A stretch of 64,000 nt of DNA from Brevundimonas sp. (lineage in GTDB: Bacteria; Pseudomonadota; Alphaproteobacteria; Caulobacterales; Caulobacteraceae): the NCBI RefSeq assembly GCF_027484365.1, contig NZ_JAIXTC010000002.1:1-64000 (forward strand), written 5' to 3'. Below, in pieces: positions 35,039 to 44,884 of the stretch. Positions within the stretch are counted from its first letter, which is position 1. Each line of letters opens with the position of its first letter. The position numbers were made by a program, and so were the translations under genes. The notes beneath the pieces were generated by a model that was not told the origin of the DNA, searched no databases, and saw only the letters and a program-made list of their open reading frames with translations.

Positions 35039-36868
35039 ATGGCGGGCGGACACGGCGGCGGCGACTACAAGGACCTGGTGGTCTTCCTCGCGGCCGCGGG
35101 TGTGGTCGTGCCCCTGTTCAATCGCTGGAAGATCAGTCCCGTTCTGGGCTTCCTGGCGGCCGGGGTGCTGCTGGGACCGGACGGGCTCGGCCGTTTCGCG
35201 CCTGTCGTCCCCTGGCTCGGGTGGTTCACCATCGACGACGCCGACCAGCTGGCCCAGCTGTCGGAGCTGGGGGTGGCCTTCCTTCTGTTCATGATCGGGC
35301 TCGAACTGTCCTGGGAGCGCCTGAAGGCGATGCGCAAGCTCGTCTTCGGCTTCGGCATGATGCAGGTCGTCCTCTGTGCTGCCGTTCTGGCGGGCGCCTT
35401 CATGCTGCTGGGCCAGCCGTTGGCCGGCGCGGCGGTCCTCGGCATGGGACTGGCCCTGTCGTCGACGGCGGTGGTTCTGCCGGTCATGGCCGAACGGGGA
35501 CGGATGCGCGGCGTGGTCGGCCGCGCCACCTTCGCCGGCCTGCTGGCCCAGGATCTCGCCGTCGCGCCCATCCTGATCACGGTTACGGTGCTGACGACCC
35601 TGTCGGCGGCCGGAGGCGATCTGTCGCCCGCCGTCCTCGGCCCGGCCCTGCTGACGCTGGCGCCCGCAGCCATCGGCCTCGCCCTGATCGTCCTCGTGGG
35701 CCGTCTGGGCCTGCGCCCCCTGTTCCGGTCGGTTGCGAAGAGCCGGACCAAGTCCGGCGGCGGCAGTCAGGAGCTGTTCGTCGCCCTCTGTCTGCTGGTC
35801 GTCGTCGGCGCCGGTGTCGCCGCCCAGGCGTCCGGCCTGTCGATGAGCCTCGGGGCCCTGATTGCGGGCATCCTTCTGGCCGAGACCGAGTATCGCCGCG
35901 AGATCGAGATCAATATCGAACCCTTCAAGGGCCTGCTGCTGGGCGTCTTCTTCGTCGGCGTCGGAATCGGTCTGGACCTCGACGTCGTAGCGGCCGAGCC
36001 GGTTCTGGTCTTCGGCCTCGCCCTCGGCGTCATCGCCATCAAGGCGGTTCTGATCTTCGGTCTGGCGCGGGCCTGGGGGCTGTCCGCCCGCGCAGCCATC
36101 GAGACCGCTCTCGTGCTCGGTCCAGCCGGGGAGTTCGCCTTCGTCATCGTCAACACAAGTCTTGTGGACGGCGTGGCGACGCCGGCCTTCACCCAGGCCG
36201 TGCTGGTCGCCGCGACCATCAGCATGTTCGCCGTGCCCCTGGCCGCCATGCTGGGCCAGCGGCTGGCGAAGTCCGCTCCGACCTCGCCGGCGCCCGCGGT
36301 CGCGTCCGGCGCCGAGCCCGATGCGAAGGCCGCCTCGGTCCTGATCGTCGGCTTCGGCCGGGTGGGGCGTCTCGTCGCCGAGATGCTGGCCGAGCATGGA
36401 CAGGACTTCATCGCCGTGGACACCGACCCCTCAACCGTCGCCGCTGGCCGACGCGACGGCCATGACGTGTCCTACGGCGATGCGGCGCGACCGGAGATGC
36501 TGTCCCTGTGCGGCATCGGGACGATCAAGGCCCTCGTCGTCACCATGGACGCCCCGACGAAGGTGGACGAGGTGGTCATCGCCGCCCGCGCCCTGCGCGA
36601 CGATCTGGTCGTTATCGCCCGCGCCCGCGACGATCGGCATGCCGCCCGCCTTTACGGGCTCGGCGTCACCGACGCCGTGCCGGAAACGACCGAGGCCAGC
36701 CTTCAACTGGCCGAGAACACCCTGGTCGATCTCGGCGTGCCGATGGGTCTGGTGCTCGCCTCGATCCACGAGCGGCGCGACAAGTATCGGGCGGTGTTTC
36801 AGGCGGCCATCCCAGAGGACCGACGCCACCGCAAGACCAGGGCGCTTCGGGCCAACCCGAAGCCTTAA
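35039..36868 (+). CDS. Kef-type monovalent cation:proton antiporter (CPA2) with TrkA-N domain
   Basis: 609 residues from the ATG at 35039, with AAGGAG six bases upstream. Residues 1-400 hold about twelve membrane spans with CPA2 features (GFLAAGVLLGPDGLGRF, ALSSTAVVLPVM, AQDLAVAPI). From about 430 a Rossmann-type TrkA-N domain begins with VLIVGFGRVGRLVAEMLAEHG. KefB/KefC-like systems release potassium in exchange for protons, often gated by glutathione adducts. No KefF/KefG ancillary gene is nearby. Substrate ion inferred from family. Confidence 0.92.
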   Translation: MAGGHGGGDYKDLVVFLAAAGVVVPLFNRWKISPVLGFLAAGVLLGPDGLGRFAPVVPWLGWFTIDDADQLAQLSELGVAFLLFMIGLELSWERLKAMRKLVFGFGMMQVVLCAAVLAGAFMLLGQPLAGAAVLGMGLALSSTAVVLPVMAERGRMRGVVGRATFAGLLAQDLAVAPILITVTVLTTLSAAGGDLSPAVLGPALLTLAPAAIGLALIVLVGRLGLRPLFRSVAKSRTKSGGGSQELFVALCLLVVVGAGVAAQASGLSMSLGALIAGILLAETEYRREIEINIEPFKGLLLGVFFVGVGIGLDLDVVAAEPVLVFGLALGVIAIKAVLIFGLARAWGLSARAAIETALVLGPAGEFAFVIVNTSLVDGVATPAFTQAVLVAATISMFAVPLAAMLGQRLAKSAPTSPAPAVASGAEPDAKAASVLIVGFGRVGRLVAEMLAEHGQDFIAVDTDPSTVAAGRRDGHDVSYGDAARPEMLSLCGIGTIKALVVTMDAPTKVDEVVIAARALRDDLVVIARARDDRHAARLYGLGVTDAVPETTEASLQLAENTLVDLGVPMGLVLASIHERRDKYRAVFQAAIPEDRRHRKTRALRANPKP

Positions 36869-37058
36869 CCAGAAACACGACCCATTTTGGTCATCGTTCC
36901 GTGATGAAAGCCCGGGTTCCCCCCGGGGCCCGGCGTTCTGCGGGTCGCTTGCTCGCGTCCGCAATCATCGGCGTGACCGATCCAGTCACTGCCCCTTCTG
37001 TCCATCTGTTTCGCGGATCCCCCCGCCGTGAAGCGTCAGCTACAGAGTATTCGTGTTC

Positions 37059-37709
37059 ATGCGTGAGTCCGCGTCGACCGCCACCCTTTCCGCCACCGAA
37101 GCCCAGCCCCGGCTGAACCGCCGCCAGGCCGCCAAGGTGCGTACGCGCCAGAAGGTGCTCGACGCCGCTCGCGGTCTCTTCGCTGAACGGGGCTACGAGC
37201 CCGCCACGATCCGCGACATCGCCAAGGGCGCCGGCATGTCCACCGGCGCCGTGTTCGCCAACTTCCAGGACAAGGCCGAACTGTTCGAGGCTGTCCTCAC
37301 CGAGGACATGGCCGGTCTGGCCGAGGTCATGCTGAACGGCGCCGGCGACGGCTCCACGCGTGATCGCCTCGTGAACGCCCTGACCGCCGGATATCACGGA
37401 TCGATCGACCAGCTGCCGCTGTTCCAGGCCATCGTCGCCCGCTCGTGGTTCCAGCCCGTTGCGGCCGAGACCCGCCAGCGCGCTGCGACGCAAGGCCTGA
37501 CCGACGTCATTTCCGACATCCTGCGCGCCGGCATAGGCGCCGGCGAGATCCGTCAGGACGCCGACATCGCCCTTCTGACCGAACTGACCTGGGACGCCTA
37601 TCTGTCGAACTACCGTCGCGCCGCCTACGACGGCTGGACCGTGGACCAGCTGGCGGACCACATCGGCCGCCAGGTCGACACCCTGCTGGCCGGCGTCAGC
37701 ACGAAGTAA
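37059..37709 (+). CDS. TetR/AcrR family transcriptional regulator
   Basis: 216 residues from the ATG at 37059 (GTG at 37053 also possible). The N-terminal helix-turn-helix is clear: VLDAARGLFAERGYEPATIRDIAKGAGMSTGAVFANFQDKAELF (about 32-75). The C-terminal helical domain would bind a ligand. It converges on the Rieske oxygenase gene, 15 bases between stops, and could regulate it, though no operator was identified. Confidence 0.92.
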   Translation: MRESASTATLSATEAQPRLNRRQAAKVRTRQKVLDAARGLFAERGYEPATIRDIAKGAGMSTGAVFANFQDKAELFEAVLTEDMAGLAEVMLNGAGDGSTRDRLVNALTAGYHGSIDQLPLFQAIVARSWFQPVAAETRQRAATQGLTDVISDILRAGIGAGEIRQDADIALLTELTWDAYLSNYRRAAYDGWTVDQLADHIGRQVDTLLAGVSTK

Positions 37710-37724
37710 CTGTCCGGGAGAGGC

Positions 37725-38837
37725 TCAGCTCTTCCACTTCAGAACCGCCGGCTTGACCGGGTTTGAAAAGCCGCGCCCCTCAGCGCGGCTTTTCTGCCAT
37801 TCGCGCTTGAGCTGCTGATACCATTTCGCCTGTTTGTCGGCGTCGTCGATCCAGATCAGGGCCGGATCGTAGCGCAGTCCTTCGTTCTGCAGGTTCACCA
37901 TCCCGCCGTCCTGTTTCAGGAAGGCCACGACCCCCATACGCAGGAAGGGTCTGGCGAGACCGAAGACCCAGTGGTCCGACCAGAAGATCTGGGTGATCCG
38001 CGTTTTCGTCGCGGTGACCGGCGTCAGACAGGTCAGGGCCAGGACCTGCTTCTCCCCCACCTGGATACGTTCCCAGCGATAGCCCGGGAGGCGGAAGGTG
38101 ATCTCGGTCGCGGGCGTCCCGCCCAGGATCCTGTAGGCGCGGGAGTTCGACGACGGCGCGTGCCTCACCATGGCGAAGCCCAGCTCACGCGGCTCGAACG
38201 CCTTCGACTTCTCGTGCATCGACTGTTCGGAGCGCCACCACCACTGCTGGTGCACAAAGGGGCCGTGGGCGGGGTCCATCAGTCCGACCACGGCGTGGTC
38301 GATATGGCTGTCGAAATCCATCCATTCGACCAGTTTCGCGTCGCCGCCGACGACGCCCGGGAAGGTCGGGGGCGGATGGTCGGGCTCGGCGTCCGAGCGC
38401 GGGTCGGAGCGGACGAAGACGAACACCATTCCCTGGCTCTCGACCACCGGATAGGACCGCACCCGGACCCGCTCGACCTCGAACGGCTGTTCGTCGACGA
38501 GCGAGGGAATGGCGGCGCAGACCCCGTCAGTGCGGAAACGCCAGCCGTGGTAGCAGCACTCCACCGTCTCGGGCTCGCCCGGCTTCTGCACCAGCCGCCC
38601 GGCCGACAGGGGGGCGGCGCGGTGCGGACAGATGTCGCGCATGGCATAGACCTGGCCGTCGCGACGGCGTCCGATCAGAACCGGCTCGCCCAGCAGTTCG
38701 TAGCGCTTCAGCGAGGCCTCGCCGACGTCGCGCGACAGGGCGGCGAAATACCAGGTGTCGAGCACGAAGCCCTGGCCGAACGCGGCGGGCGGGGCCTTGG
38801 CTTCAGGTGAATTCATCAGACTGTCGGCTGGGGTCAT
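37725..38837 (-). CDS. Rieske 2Fe-2S oxygenase
   Basis: 370 residues from the ATG at 38837 (38816 is possible). The Rieske cluster ligands are Cys70/His72 (CPHRAAPLS) and Cys94/His97 (CCYHGWRF). A mononuclear-iron site is suggested by HIDHAVVGLMDPAHGPFVH around residue 180. It resembles the oxygenase component of the vanillate-demethylase/PaO-like group rather than aromatic dioxygenases with small subunits; no reductase or ferredoxin gene is adjacent. Substrate unknown. Its C-terminal coding sequence contains a perfect 12-bp hairpin (37765-37794). Confidence 0.88.
   Translation of the reverse strand: MTPADSLMNSPEAKAPPAAFGQGFVLDTWYFAALSRDVGEASLKRYELLGEPVLIGRRRDGQVYAMRDICPHRAAPLSAGRLVQKPGEPETVECCYHGWRFRTDGVCAAIPSLVDEQPFEVERVRVRSYPVVESQGMVFVFVRSDPRSDAEPDHPPPTFPGVVGGDAKLVEWMDFDSHIDHAVVGLMDPAHGPFVHQQWWWRSEQSMHEKSKAFEPRELGFAMVRHAPSSNSRAYRILGGTPATEITFRLPGYRWERIQVGEKQVLALTCLTPVTATKTRITQIFWSDHWVFGLARPFLRMGVVAFLKQDGGMVNLQNEGLRYDPALIWIDDADKQAKWYQQLKREWQKSRAEGRGFSNPVKPAVLKWKS
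37765..37794 (+). terminator. perfect hairpin embedded in the end of the Rieske gene
   Basis: GAAAAGCCGCGC and GCGCGGCTTTTC pair perfectly around the loop CCCTCA. Read on the plus strand it sits about 55 bases after the TetR stop and ends in TTTT, so it can terminate TetR transcription while encoding KSRAEGRGFS of the oxygenase on the other strand. Confidence 0.65.
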
Positions 38838-38979
38838 GCGCGGATGATAGAGGCTGGTATCGCTTTCGTCATTGTCCGAGGAAATTCGTCGGGGCAGGTT
38901 GCGTCCTGCATCCGTTCGCACGACCTGTGACGACAAGGGACCAGAACGCCGGACGGGCCGGCCCAGGGAAACGCATTTC

Positions 38980-39939
38980 ATGAACAGCCAGATCCTCACC
39001 GGCCTCGTCGCCGCCCTCGGCCTCATGGCCAATTTCGCCCTCGTCGGCCCGGCGAGCGCCCAGGACGGCCATGCCGCCCATGCCGCAGACCACGGCCATC
39101 ATCACGCCGACTTCGAATCGACCCGCATGCACGTCCGTGTGGACGGCGAGGCCGGGCCCGGCGTGCGTGACATCATCCTGATCCCGGGCCTGAGCTCCTC
39201 CCCGGAGGTGTGGCAGGGCACGGTCGATCACCTGGGCAGCGGCTGGCGCGTCCACCGCATCCACATCCAGGGCTTCGCCGGTGCACCGGCCGAAGGCAAT
39301 GCCGAAGGTCCGGTCGCCGCCCCCGTGGCCGAGGAGATCGCCCGTTACATCGCTGAACAGAACCTCGATCATCCCGTCGTCGTCGGCCACTCCATGGGCG
39401 GCACCATCGGGATGATGCTGGCCGCGCGTCATCCGGATGCGGTCGGCAAGCTGATGGTCGTCGACATGGTGCCGTTCATGGGGGCGATGTTCGGCGCCCC
39501 CGGCACGGACCCGACGGCCGAGAGCGTCGCTCCGATCGCCGATCAGATCTACGCCGGCATGAACGCCGCCTCGGACGAACAGTATCAGTCGATGGCCGCG
39601 GCCAGCGTGTCCGGCATGGTCAATACCGATGCGGCTCGGGCGGCGATCCTGGAGGATACGGCGTCCAGCGATCGCCGCGTCTCGGCCAATGCCTATCGCG
39701 AGCTGCTCGTGACCGATCTCCGGCCAGAGCTGGCGCGGATCAAGGCGCCGACCGAGGTGCTCTATATCAAGTTCAACGTCCCAGGCATGACCGCCGAGGT
39801 CACCGACATGATCTACCAGGGCTCTTTCGCCACCCTGCCGGGCGCGGAGCTGAGGCGGATCGACGACAGCGCCCACTTCATCTTCCTGGACCAGCCCGAG
39901 GCCTTCAACGCCCGACTGGACGCTTTCCTGGCCGAATGA
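38980..39939 (+). CDS. exported alpha/beta hydrolase
   Basis: 319 residues from the ATG at 38980. A signal peptide (to about residue 28, GPASAQDG) is followed by a His-rich linker (HAAHAADHGHHHADF). The hydrolase core has the oxyanion strand IILIPGLSSSPEVW and the nucleophile elbow GHSMGG; an Asp and the His in DSAHFIFLDQPEAF complete the triad. The His-rich linker could bind metal. Substrate unknown. It overlaps the methyltransferase gene by ATGA. Confidence 0.88.
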   Translation: MNSQILTGLVAALGLMANFALVGPASAQDGHAAHAADHGHHHADFESTRMHVRVDGEAGPGVRDIILIPGLSSSPEVWQGTVDHLGSGWRVHRIHIQGFAGAPAEGNAEGPVAAPVAEEIARYIAEQNLDHPVVVGHSMGGTIGMMLAARHPDAVGKLMVVDMVPFMGAMFGAPGTDPTAESVAPIADQIYAGMNAASDEQYQSMAAASVSGMVNTDAARAAILEDTASSDRRVSANAYRELLVTDLRPELARIKAPTEVLYIKFNVPGMTAEVTDMIYQGSFATLPGAELRRIDDSAHFIFLDQPEAFNARLDAFLAE

Positions 39940-40559
39940 CCGACCCGGCTGCTCCGGGCGTCCTGGAGGCCGCGGCTGATATCGTCGCCCTCTACGATCG
40001 GCGGTCCAGCGACTGGATCGCCGATCGGGGCCAGGTCCTGACCGAGGCCGACCGGACCTGGATCGACCGGTTTACGGCCCGGCTGTCTCCCGGCGATTCC
40101 GTGCTGGACGTCGGCAGCGGCTCGGGGCGGCCGATGGCGGCTGCGCTTCTGGAGCGAGGTTTCCGCGTCACCGGCGTCGATTCCTCGGCGCGGCTGGTGG
40201 CCCATGCGGCCTCGGACCTGCCGGCTGGCCGGTTCGTCCAGGCCGATATGCGCGCCCTCGACCTCGGCGAGACCTTCGCCGGCGTCCTGGCCTGGCACAG
40301 CCTGTTCCATCTCTCGCCCGGGGATCAGCGCATCGCCCTGTCGCGCCTGCTGGCCCATGCCGCCCCGCGTGCGACGATCCTGTTCTCGTCCGGCCCGCGC
40401 GAGGGCGATGCCGTCGGCGTCTGGCGGGGAGAGCCCCTCTATCACGGCAGTCTCGACCCCGGGGAGTATGAGACCCGACTCACCGCGCAGGGGTTTCAGG
40501 TTGAATCCGGTGTCTGGTCGGACGACGGCTCGGCCTGGCTCGCGCATCGCCATGGATGA
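39936..40559 (+). CDS. SAM-dependent methyltransferase
   Basis: 207 residues. The class I methyltransferase motif I is VLDVGSGSGRPMAAALLERG (about 50-70), followed by VTGVDSS and the motif near LAWHSLFHLSPGDQ. Translationally coupled to the hydrolase gene. The target small molecule or macromolecule cannot be named. Confidence 0.88.
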   Translation: MTDPAAPGVLEAAADIVALYDRRSSDWIADRGQVLTEADRTWIDRFTARLSPGDSVLDVGSGSGRPMAAALLERGFRVTGVDSSARLVAHAASDLPAGRFVQADMRALDLGETFAGVLAWHSLFHLSPGDQRIALSRLLAHAAPRATILFSSGPREGDAVGVWRGEPLYHGSLDPGEYETRLTAQGFQVESGVWSDDGSAWLAHRHG

Positions 40560-40709
40560 TCGTTAAGGCCCGCGCCATCGTTTCGGCCGAATGGCCCATC
40601 ACGCTGACGTGAAGTCTTCACGCGCCGTTCACCACAAAGGCGTTTTGGTGAGCGACGTTTTGGTGCACGCGACGAACGGCTATGACGGCCGGGGCTTCTG
40701 AGGATATCG

Positions 40710-42809
40710 ATGGCCGGTCCGGGTTTCGGAAACAGAGGTGGCGGCGGCGCGGCGAAGCCCGCACGCACGCGACTGCAACAGGTCCTCTACTGGGGCTCGG
40801 TGCTGGCCGTCTGGGGCCTTATCTTCCTGGTGGTCTTCTTCGCCGTGTTCGCGCGCGGCCTGCCCGACACCTCGGCCCTCTATGATGTCGATCGCCAGCC
40901 CTCGATCACCTATCTGGATCGCAACGGAGCCCTGATCGCCACGCGGGGCTCCCAGCAGGCCCCGCCGGCCGATCTCGAGGCCCTGCCCGACTATGTTCCG
41001 GCCGCCTTCATCGCCATCGAGGACCAGCGCTTCTACTGGCACCCCGGGTTCGACCCCATCGGCATGACCCGGGCCATGGCCGCGAACATGCGCGCCGGGC
41101 GGATCGTCCAGGGCGGTTCGACCCTGACCCAGCAGCTGGCCAAGAACCTGTTCCTGACTCCGGACCAGAACCTGCGCCGCAAGGTGCAGGAGCTGATGCT
41201 GGCCGTCTGGCTGGAGATGAAATTCTCCAAGCAGGAGATCCTCGCCCTCTATCTGAACCGCGTCTATTTCGGCGCGGGGGCTTACGGGATCGAGGCGGCG
41301 TCGCAACGCTATTTCGACAAGTCGGCCCAGGATCTGACCGTCGGCGAGGCGGCCCTTCTGGCCGGCCTGCTGAAGGCGCCCTCACGCTATTCGCCGGTAT
41401 CGGAACATGAACGCGCCGCTGCCCGGGCCACTGTGGTGCTGGACGAGATGGAAGAATCCGGCGTCATCACGCCCGAACAGCGCGCCGCAGCCGTGCTGGA
41501 GCCGGTCCGCGTCTCGCGCACCCTGGCGACCCAGCACGCCCAGTATTTCATCGACTGGCTCGACAAGGAGATCCGCGGTCTGGTCGGCCAGCCGACCGAG
41601 GACATGGTCGTCGAGACGACCCTGGATCTGACCCTGCAGACGGCGGCCGAGCGCAACGTCCGTCGCATCCTGGACCGCGACGCCGGACGCGGGGTGGAAC
41701 AGGCCGCGCTTGTGGCCCTGGACGGCGACGGCCGTGTGCGGGCCATGATCGGCGGCGCCTCCTATGCCGACAGCCAGTTCAACCGCGCCGTGGACGCCCG
41801 CCGTCAGGCCGGCTCGGCCTTCAAGCCCTTCGTCTATCTGGCGGCCATGGAGGCCGGCTACACGCCCGAGACCCCCGTGGTCGACGAGCCGATCCGGATC
41901 GGCAACTGGAGCCCGCGCAACTACTCCGGGACCTTCTCCGGCGAGATGACCCTGGCCCAGGCCGTGGCCCAGTCGACCAACACCGTCGCGGCCTATGTCG
42001 CTGATCAGATCGGTCGTGACAGCGTCGCCCGCGCCGCGCGCCGGCTTGGCATTTCCTCGCGCATCGGTCTGGAGCCGGCCATGGCCCTGGGGGCGGTGGA
42101 GGTCTCGCCGATCGACATGGCTACGGCCTATGACGCCTTCGCCAACGGCGGCCGCCGGGTCGAGGCCTATGGCATCAGCCGCATCCGCACGCCCCAGGGT
42201 CGGGTCATCTACCAGCGCGGCGCCCGCGACGCGGCCTCGGGTCAGGCGATCAACAACCCGTCCCTCTACTATATGAACCAGATGCTGCGGGGCGTGGTCA
42301 CCGGAGGCACGGCGCGCAGCGCGGCCATCGCCGGTCGCGACATCGCCGGCAAGACCGGAACGACCTCGGACTACAAGGACGCCTGGTTCGTCGGCTACAC
42401 GGGCGGTTTCGTCACCGCCGTATGGGTCGGCAAGGACGACAATACCGCTATGCGCGGCGTCACCGGCGGCGCGGCCCCGGCGGCGATCTGGAAGGGGTTC
42501 ATGGAGGCGGCCCTGCCGCGCCTGAACGTCCAGCCGATCCCCAACGGTCCGCCCATGCCTGAAGGCTGGGTCGCGCCCGATCCGATCGGCGACCTGATCG
42601 GCGATGCTGAAGATCCCTACGGCGACTCCACCGTCCTGCCCGACGGGGTCGATCCGAACCAGGGCCAGCCCTATCAACCGAACCCGCCCGCCGAACAGCT
42701 GCGTCGCGACGCCATCCCCACGGACCGCCCGCGCCGCGATGACCCGCCGGACCAGAATCCCGAACCGGCCGCACAGCCGGAGAAGGAAAGCGATCCGCTG
42801 TTCTTCTAG
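40710..42809 (+). CDS. class A penicillin-binding protein (PBP1-type)
   Basis: 699 residues from the ATG at 40710, with AGGA five bases upstream. One N-terminal membrane span (about 24-47). The GT51 glycosyltransferase has the catalytic Glu in AIEDQRFYWHPGFDP and QGGSTLTQQLAKNLF. The transpeptidase has SAFK (the active Ser), STN and KTGTT. The tail of about 90 residues is rich in Pro, Asp and Gln and probably disordered. It polymerises and cross-links peptidoglycan in the periplasm. Confidence 0.95.
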   Translation: MAGPGFGNRGGGGAAKPARTRLQQVLYWGSVLAVWGLIFLVVFFAVFARGLPDTSALYDVDRQPSITYLDRNGALIATRGSQQAPPADLEALPDYVPAAFIAIEDQRFYWHPGFDPIGMTRAMAANMRAGRIVQGGSTLTQQLAKNLFLTPDQNLRRKVQELMLAVWLEMKFSKQEILALYLNRVYFGAGAYGIEAASQRYFDKSAQDLTVGEAALLAGLLKAPSRYSPVSEHERAAARATVVLDEMEESGVITPEQRAAAVLEPVRVSRTLATQHAQYFIDWLDKEIRGLVGQPTEDMVVETTLDLTLQTAAERNVRRILDRDAGRGVEQAALVALDGDGRVRAMIGGASYADSQFNRAVDARRQAGSAFKPFVYLAAMEAGYTPETPVVDEPIRIGNWSPRNYSGTFSGEMTLAQAVAQSTNTVAAYVADQIGRDSVARAARRLGISSRIGLEPAMALGAVEVSPIDMATAYDAFANGGRRVEAYGISRIRTPQGRVIYQRGARDAASGQAINNPSLYYMNQMLRGVVTGGTARSAAIAGRDIAGKTGTTSDYKDAWFVGYTGGFVTAVWVGKDDNTAMRGVTGGAAPAAIWKGFMEAALPRLNVQPIPNGPPMPEGWVAPDPIGDLIGDAEDPYGDSTVLPDGVDPNQGQPYQPNPPAEQLRRDAIPTDRPRRDDPPDQNPEPAAQPEKESDPLFF

Positions 42810-42818
42810 CGCCGCCGC

Positions 42819-43544
42819 CTAGCGGCCGACGGCATGCAGCGCCGCGCCGTGGTCCCTGAGCCAGGCGCGGAACGCCCGGTGGTCGCCGACCAGCCGTTTC
42901 ACCACCGACCAGTAGGCCGGGCTGTGGTCGGCGTGGACCAGGTGCGCAACCTCGTGGGCGGCGAGGTAGTCCAGCACCTCTGGCGGGGCCATGATCACGC
43001 GCCAAGAATAGCGGATCGAGCGGGACATCGGGCTGCATGACCCCCAGCGCGACGCCGGGTCATTGATGGTCAGGGTCACCGGCCGCTGGCCGAGAGCCCG
43101 AAGGTGGACATCGGTTCGGGCCTGAAGCGTGTCTCTGGCCATCCTCTTGAGCAGGTTGACCACCCGGCGGGCGAAGGCCTCGCCCTCGCCGCCTGAAACG
43201 ATGCGAAGGCCGTCAGGCCCTTCGACCAGTCTGGCCGCGCCCGCTCCGCCGGTGGCTTCGAGGCGGACGGTACCGCCGCGATAGGGAATGACTGCGCCGG
43301 GTTCGATCGCCTTGCCGCCGGGTCGCGCCGCCAGTCGCTCGGCGATCCAGGCCGACCGGGAGTGGGCGAAAGCGACCGCATCGACCAGCCGCCGCTCCGA
43401 TGGCGCGATGGCCACAGCCTCACCCTTCCGCGTATCGATGCGGATCGAGATGCGCCGCGCGCGCGGATTGACGCTCAGACGTAGGGCGTGGCCGCACTCA
43501 AGCGGCAGTCGCTGACCGGTCTGGTACGGCGCAGAGCTTTTCAT
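42819..43544 (-). CDS. YgjP/SprT-like zinc metallopeptidase (DUF45)
   Basis: 241 residues. The C-terminal part has RWGSCS and the zinc motif HEVAHLVHADHSPAYW (HExxH with a third His), typical of the YgjP-type M48-related family. No signal peptide or membrane span, so cytoplasmic. Its start lies inside the 3' end of the PHA depolymerase gene (47 bases overlap), implying co-transcription. Biological role of the family is not established. Confidence 0.88.
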   Translation of the reverse strand: MKSSAPYQTGQRLPLECGHALRLSVNPRARRISIRIDTRKGEAVAIAPSERRLVDAVAFAHSRSAWIAERLAARPGGKAIEPGAVIPYRGGTVRLEATGGAGAARLVEGPDGLRIVSGGEGEAFARRVVNLLKRMARDTLQARTDVHLRALGQRPVTLTINDPASRWGSCSPMSRSIRYSWRVIMAPPEVLDYLAAHEVAHLVHADHSPAYWSVVKRLVGDHRAFRAWLRDHGAALHAVGR

Positions 43545-44778
43545 TGGCGGCGATGAAGTCCCGGGTGCGGGGGTAGATGTCCTCGCGGAACCGCCGCCCG
43601 TTGAAGACGCCGTAGTGGCCGACGCCCGGCTGGACGTAAAGCACCCGTCGGTCGTCCGGGATGTTGGTGCAGATCGTATGCGCCGCCTGGGTCTGGCCGA
43701 CGCCCGAGATATCGTCCTTCTCGCCCTCGACGGTCATCAGGCCGATGTCGGTGATCTTCGTCAGGTCGACCTTTTCGCCGTGATGCTCGAGCAGGCCACG
43801 CGGCAGCAGGTGCGACTGGAAGACGATATCGATGGTCTGGAGATAGAATTCCTCGGTCAGGTCGAGGACCGACAGATACTCGTCGTAGAATTCCTCGTGC
43901 TTCTCCACCCCGTCCCCGTCGCCCGCGACGAGGTGACGGAAATACTCGTGGTGGGCGTCCTTGTGCCTCTGCTCGTTCATCGACATGAAGCTGTAGAGCT
44001 GGACGAAGCCCGGATAGACCTCGCGGCCGAACCCCGGATAGGGCCATGGCACGGTGTGGATCATGTTCGACTGGAACCAGGCGAAGGGTCTGGCTTCCGC
44101 CAGCTGGTTCGTCACCGTCGGTGACAGACGCGCATCGATCGGCGAGCCCATGAAGGTCATGGAGGCCGGGCGGTTCGGATCGTTCTCGGCGGCCATCACG
44201 GCGGCAGCGGCCAGCACCGGCGGACCCGGCTGGCAGACGCCGACGACGTGGGCGCGCGGGCCGATCTGGGCCAGCATGGTGCGGACGTGATCGATGTAGT
44301 CGTAGAAGTCGAAACGACCTTCCAGCATCGGCACCTGACGGGCGTTGACCCAGTCGGTGACATAGACGTCGTGGTCCTGAAGGAAGGTCTCCACGGTTCC
44401 GCGCAGCAGGGTGGCGTAGTGGCCGGACAGGGGGGCGACGATCAGGACGCTGGGCGCCGCGACCGGCTTTTTGGCCCGCTTCAGGTCACCGACGTTGCGG
44501 GCGAATCGCACCAGCCGGACCCAGGGGCTCTGCCAGATGACCTGTTCGGTCGTGCGCACCGGCTGGTTGTTGATGGTCACGACCTCGAGACCCCAGGCGG
44601 GCTTGCCGTAGCGGCGCGTGACGCTCTCGAACAGCTCGGCCGAGGCGTAGGCTGTCCGACCGATGGCCGTCTGCGACGCCGGATTGAAGGGCGAGGTCCA
44701 GAACTTCCGGGCGAACTGCGCCCCGATCCGGAAAGGCTGCGCCGATTGATAGGCGAGCTCGTGAAGTGCGTAGAGCAT
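43498..44778 (-). CDS. phaZ: intracellular polyhydroxyalkanoate depolymerase
   Basis: 426 residues from the ATG at 44778, with AGGA five bases upstream. It starts MLYALHELAYQSAQPFR, as in PhaZ1-type depolymerases. The active-site elbow is VVGVCQPGPPVLAA, where the nucleophile is a Cys in place of the Ser found in extracellular enzymes; TFMGSPIDARLSPT and DDISGVGQT follow, and the catalytic His lies near VGHYGVFNGRRFREDIYP. It mobilises stored polyhydroxybutyrate granules. No PHA synthase gene is in the window. Confidence 0.93.
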   Translation of the reverse strand: MLYALHELAYQSAQPFRIGAQFARKFWTSPFNPASQTAIGRTAYASAELFESVTRRYGKPAWGLEVVTINNQPVRTTEQVIWQSPWVRLVRFARNVGDLKRAKKPVAAPSVLIVAPLSGHYATLLRGTVETFLQDHDVYVTDWVNARQVPMLEGRFDFYDYIDHVRTMLAQIGPRAHVVGVCQPGPPVLAAAAVMAAENDPNRPASMTFMGSPIDARLSPTVTNQLAEARPFAWFQSNMIHTVPWPYPGFGREVYPGFVQLYSFMSMNEQRHKDAHHEYFRHLVAGDGDGVEKHEEFYDEYLSVLDLTEEFYLQTIDIVFQSHLLPRGLLEHHGEKVDLTKITDIGLMTVEGEKDDISGVGQTQAAHTICTNIPDDRRVLYVQPGVGHYGVFNGRRFREDIYPRTRDFIAANEKLCAVPDRSATAA

Positions 44779-44884
44779 GAAATCCTGTGATCGGCCCCGC
44801 CGAAGCGGCGATGCCATCATAGAACGCGCTGCACTGCAAAAGGATTTATTTTCCTCCCCCGAGCGAAGCGCAGGGGGAGGACTG

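Noticed and set aside
44850-44880. Terminator between senC and phaZ
   Set aside because: TCCTCCCCC and GGGGGAGGA form an inverted repeat, but neither direction has a T run after the stem, so it is not called as a terminator.
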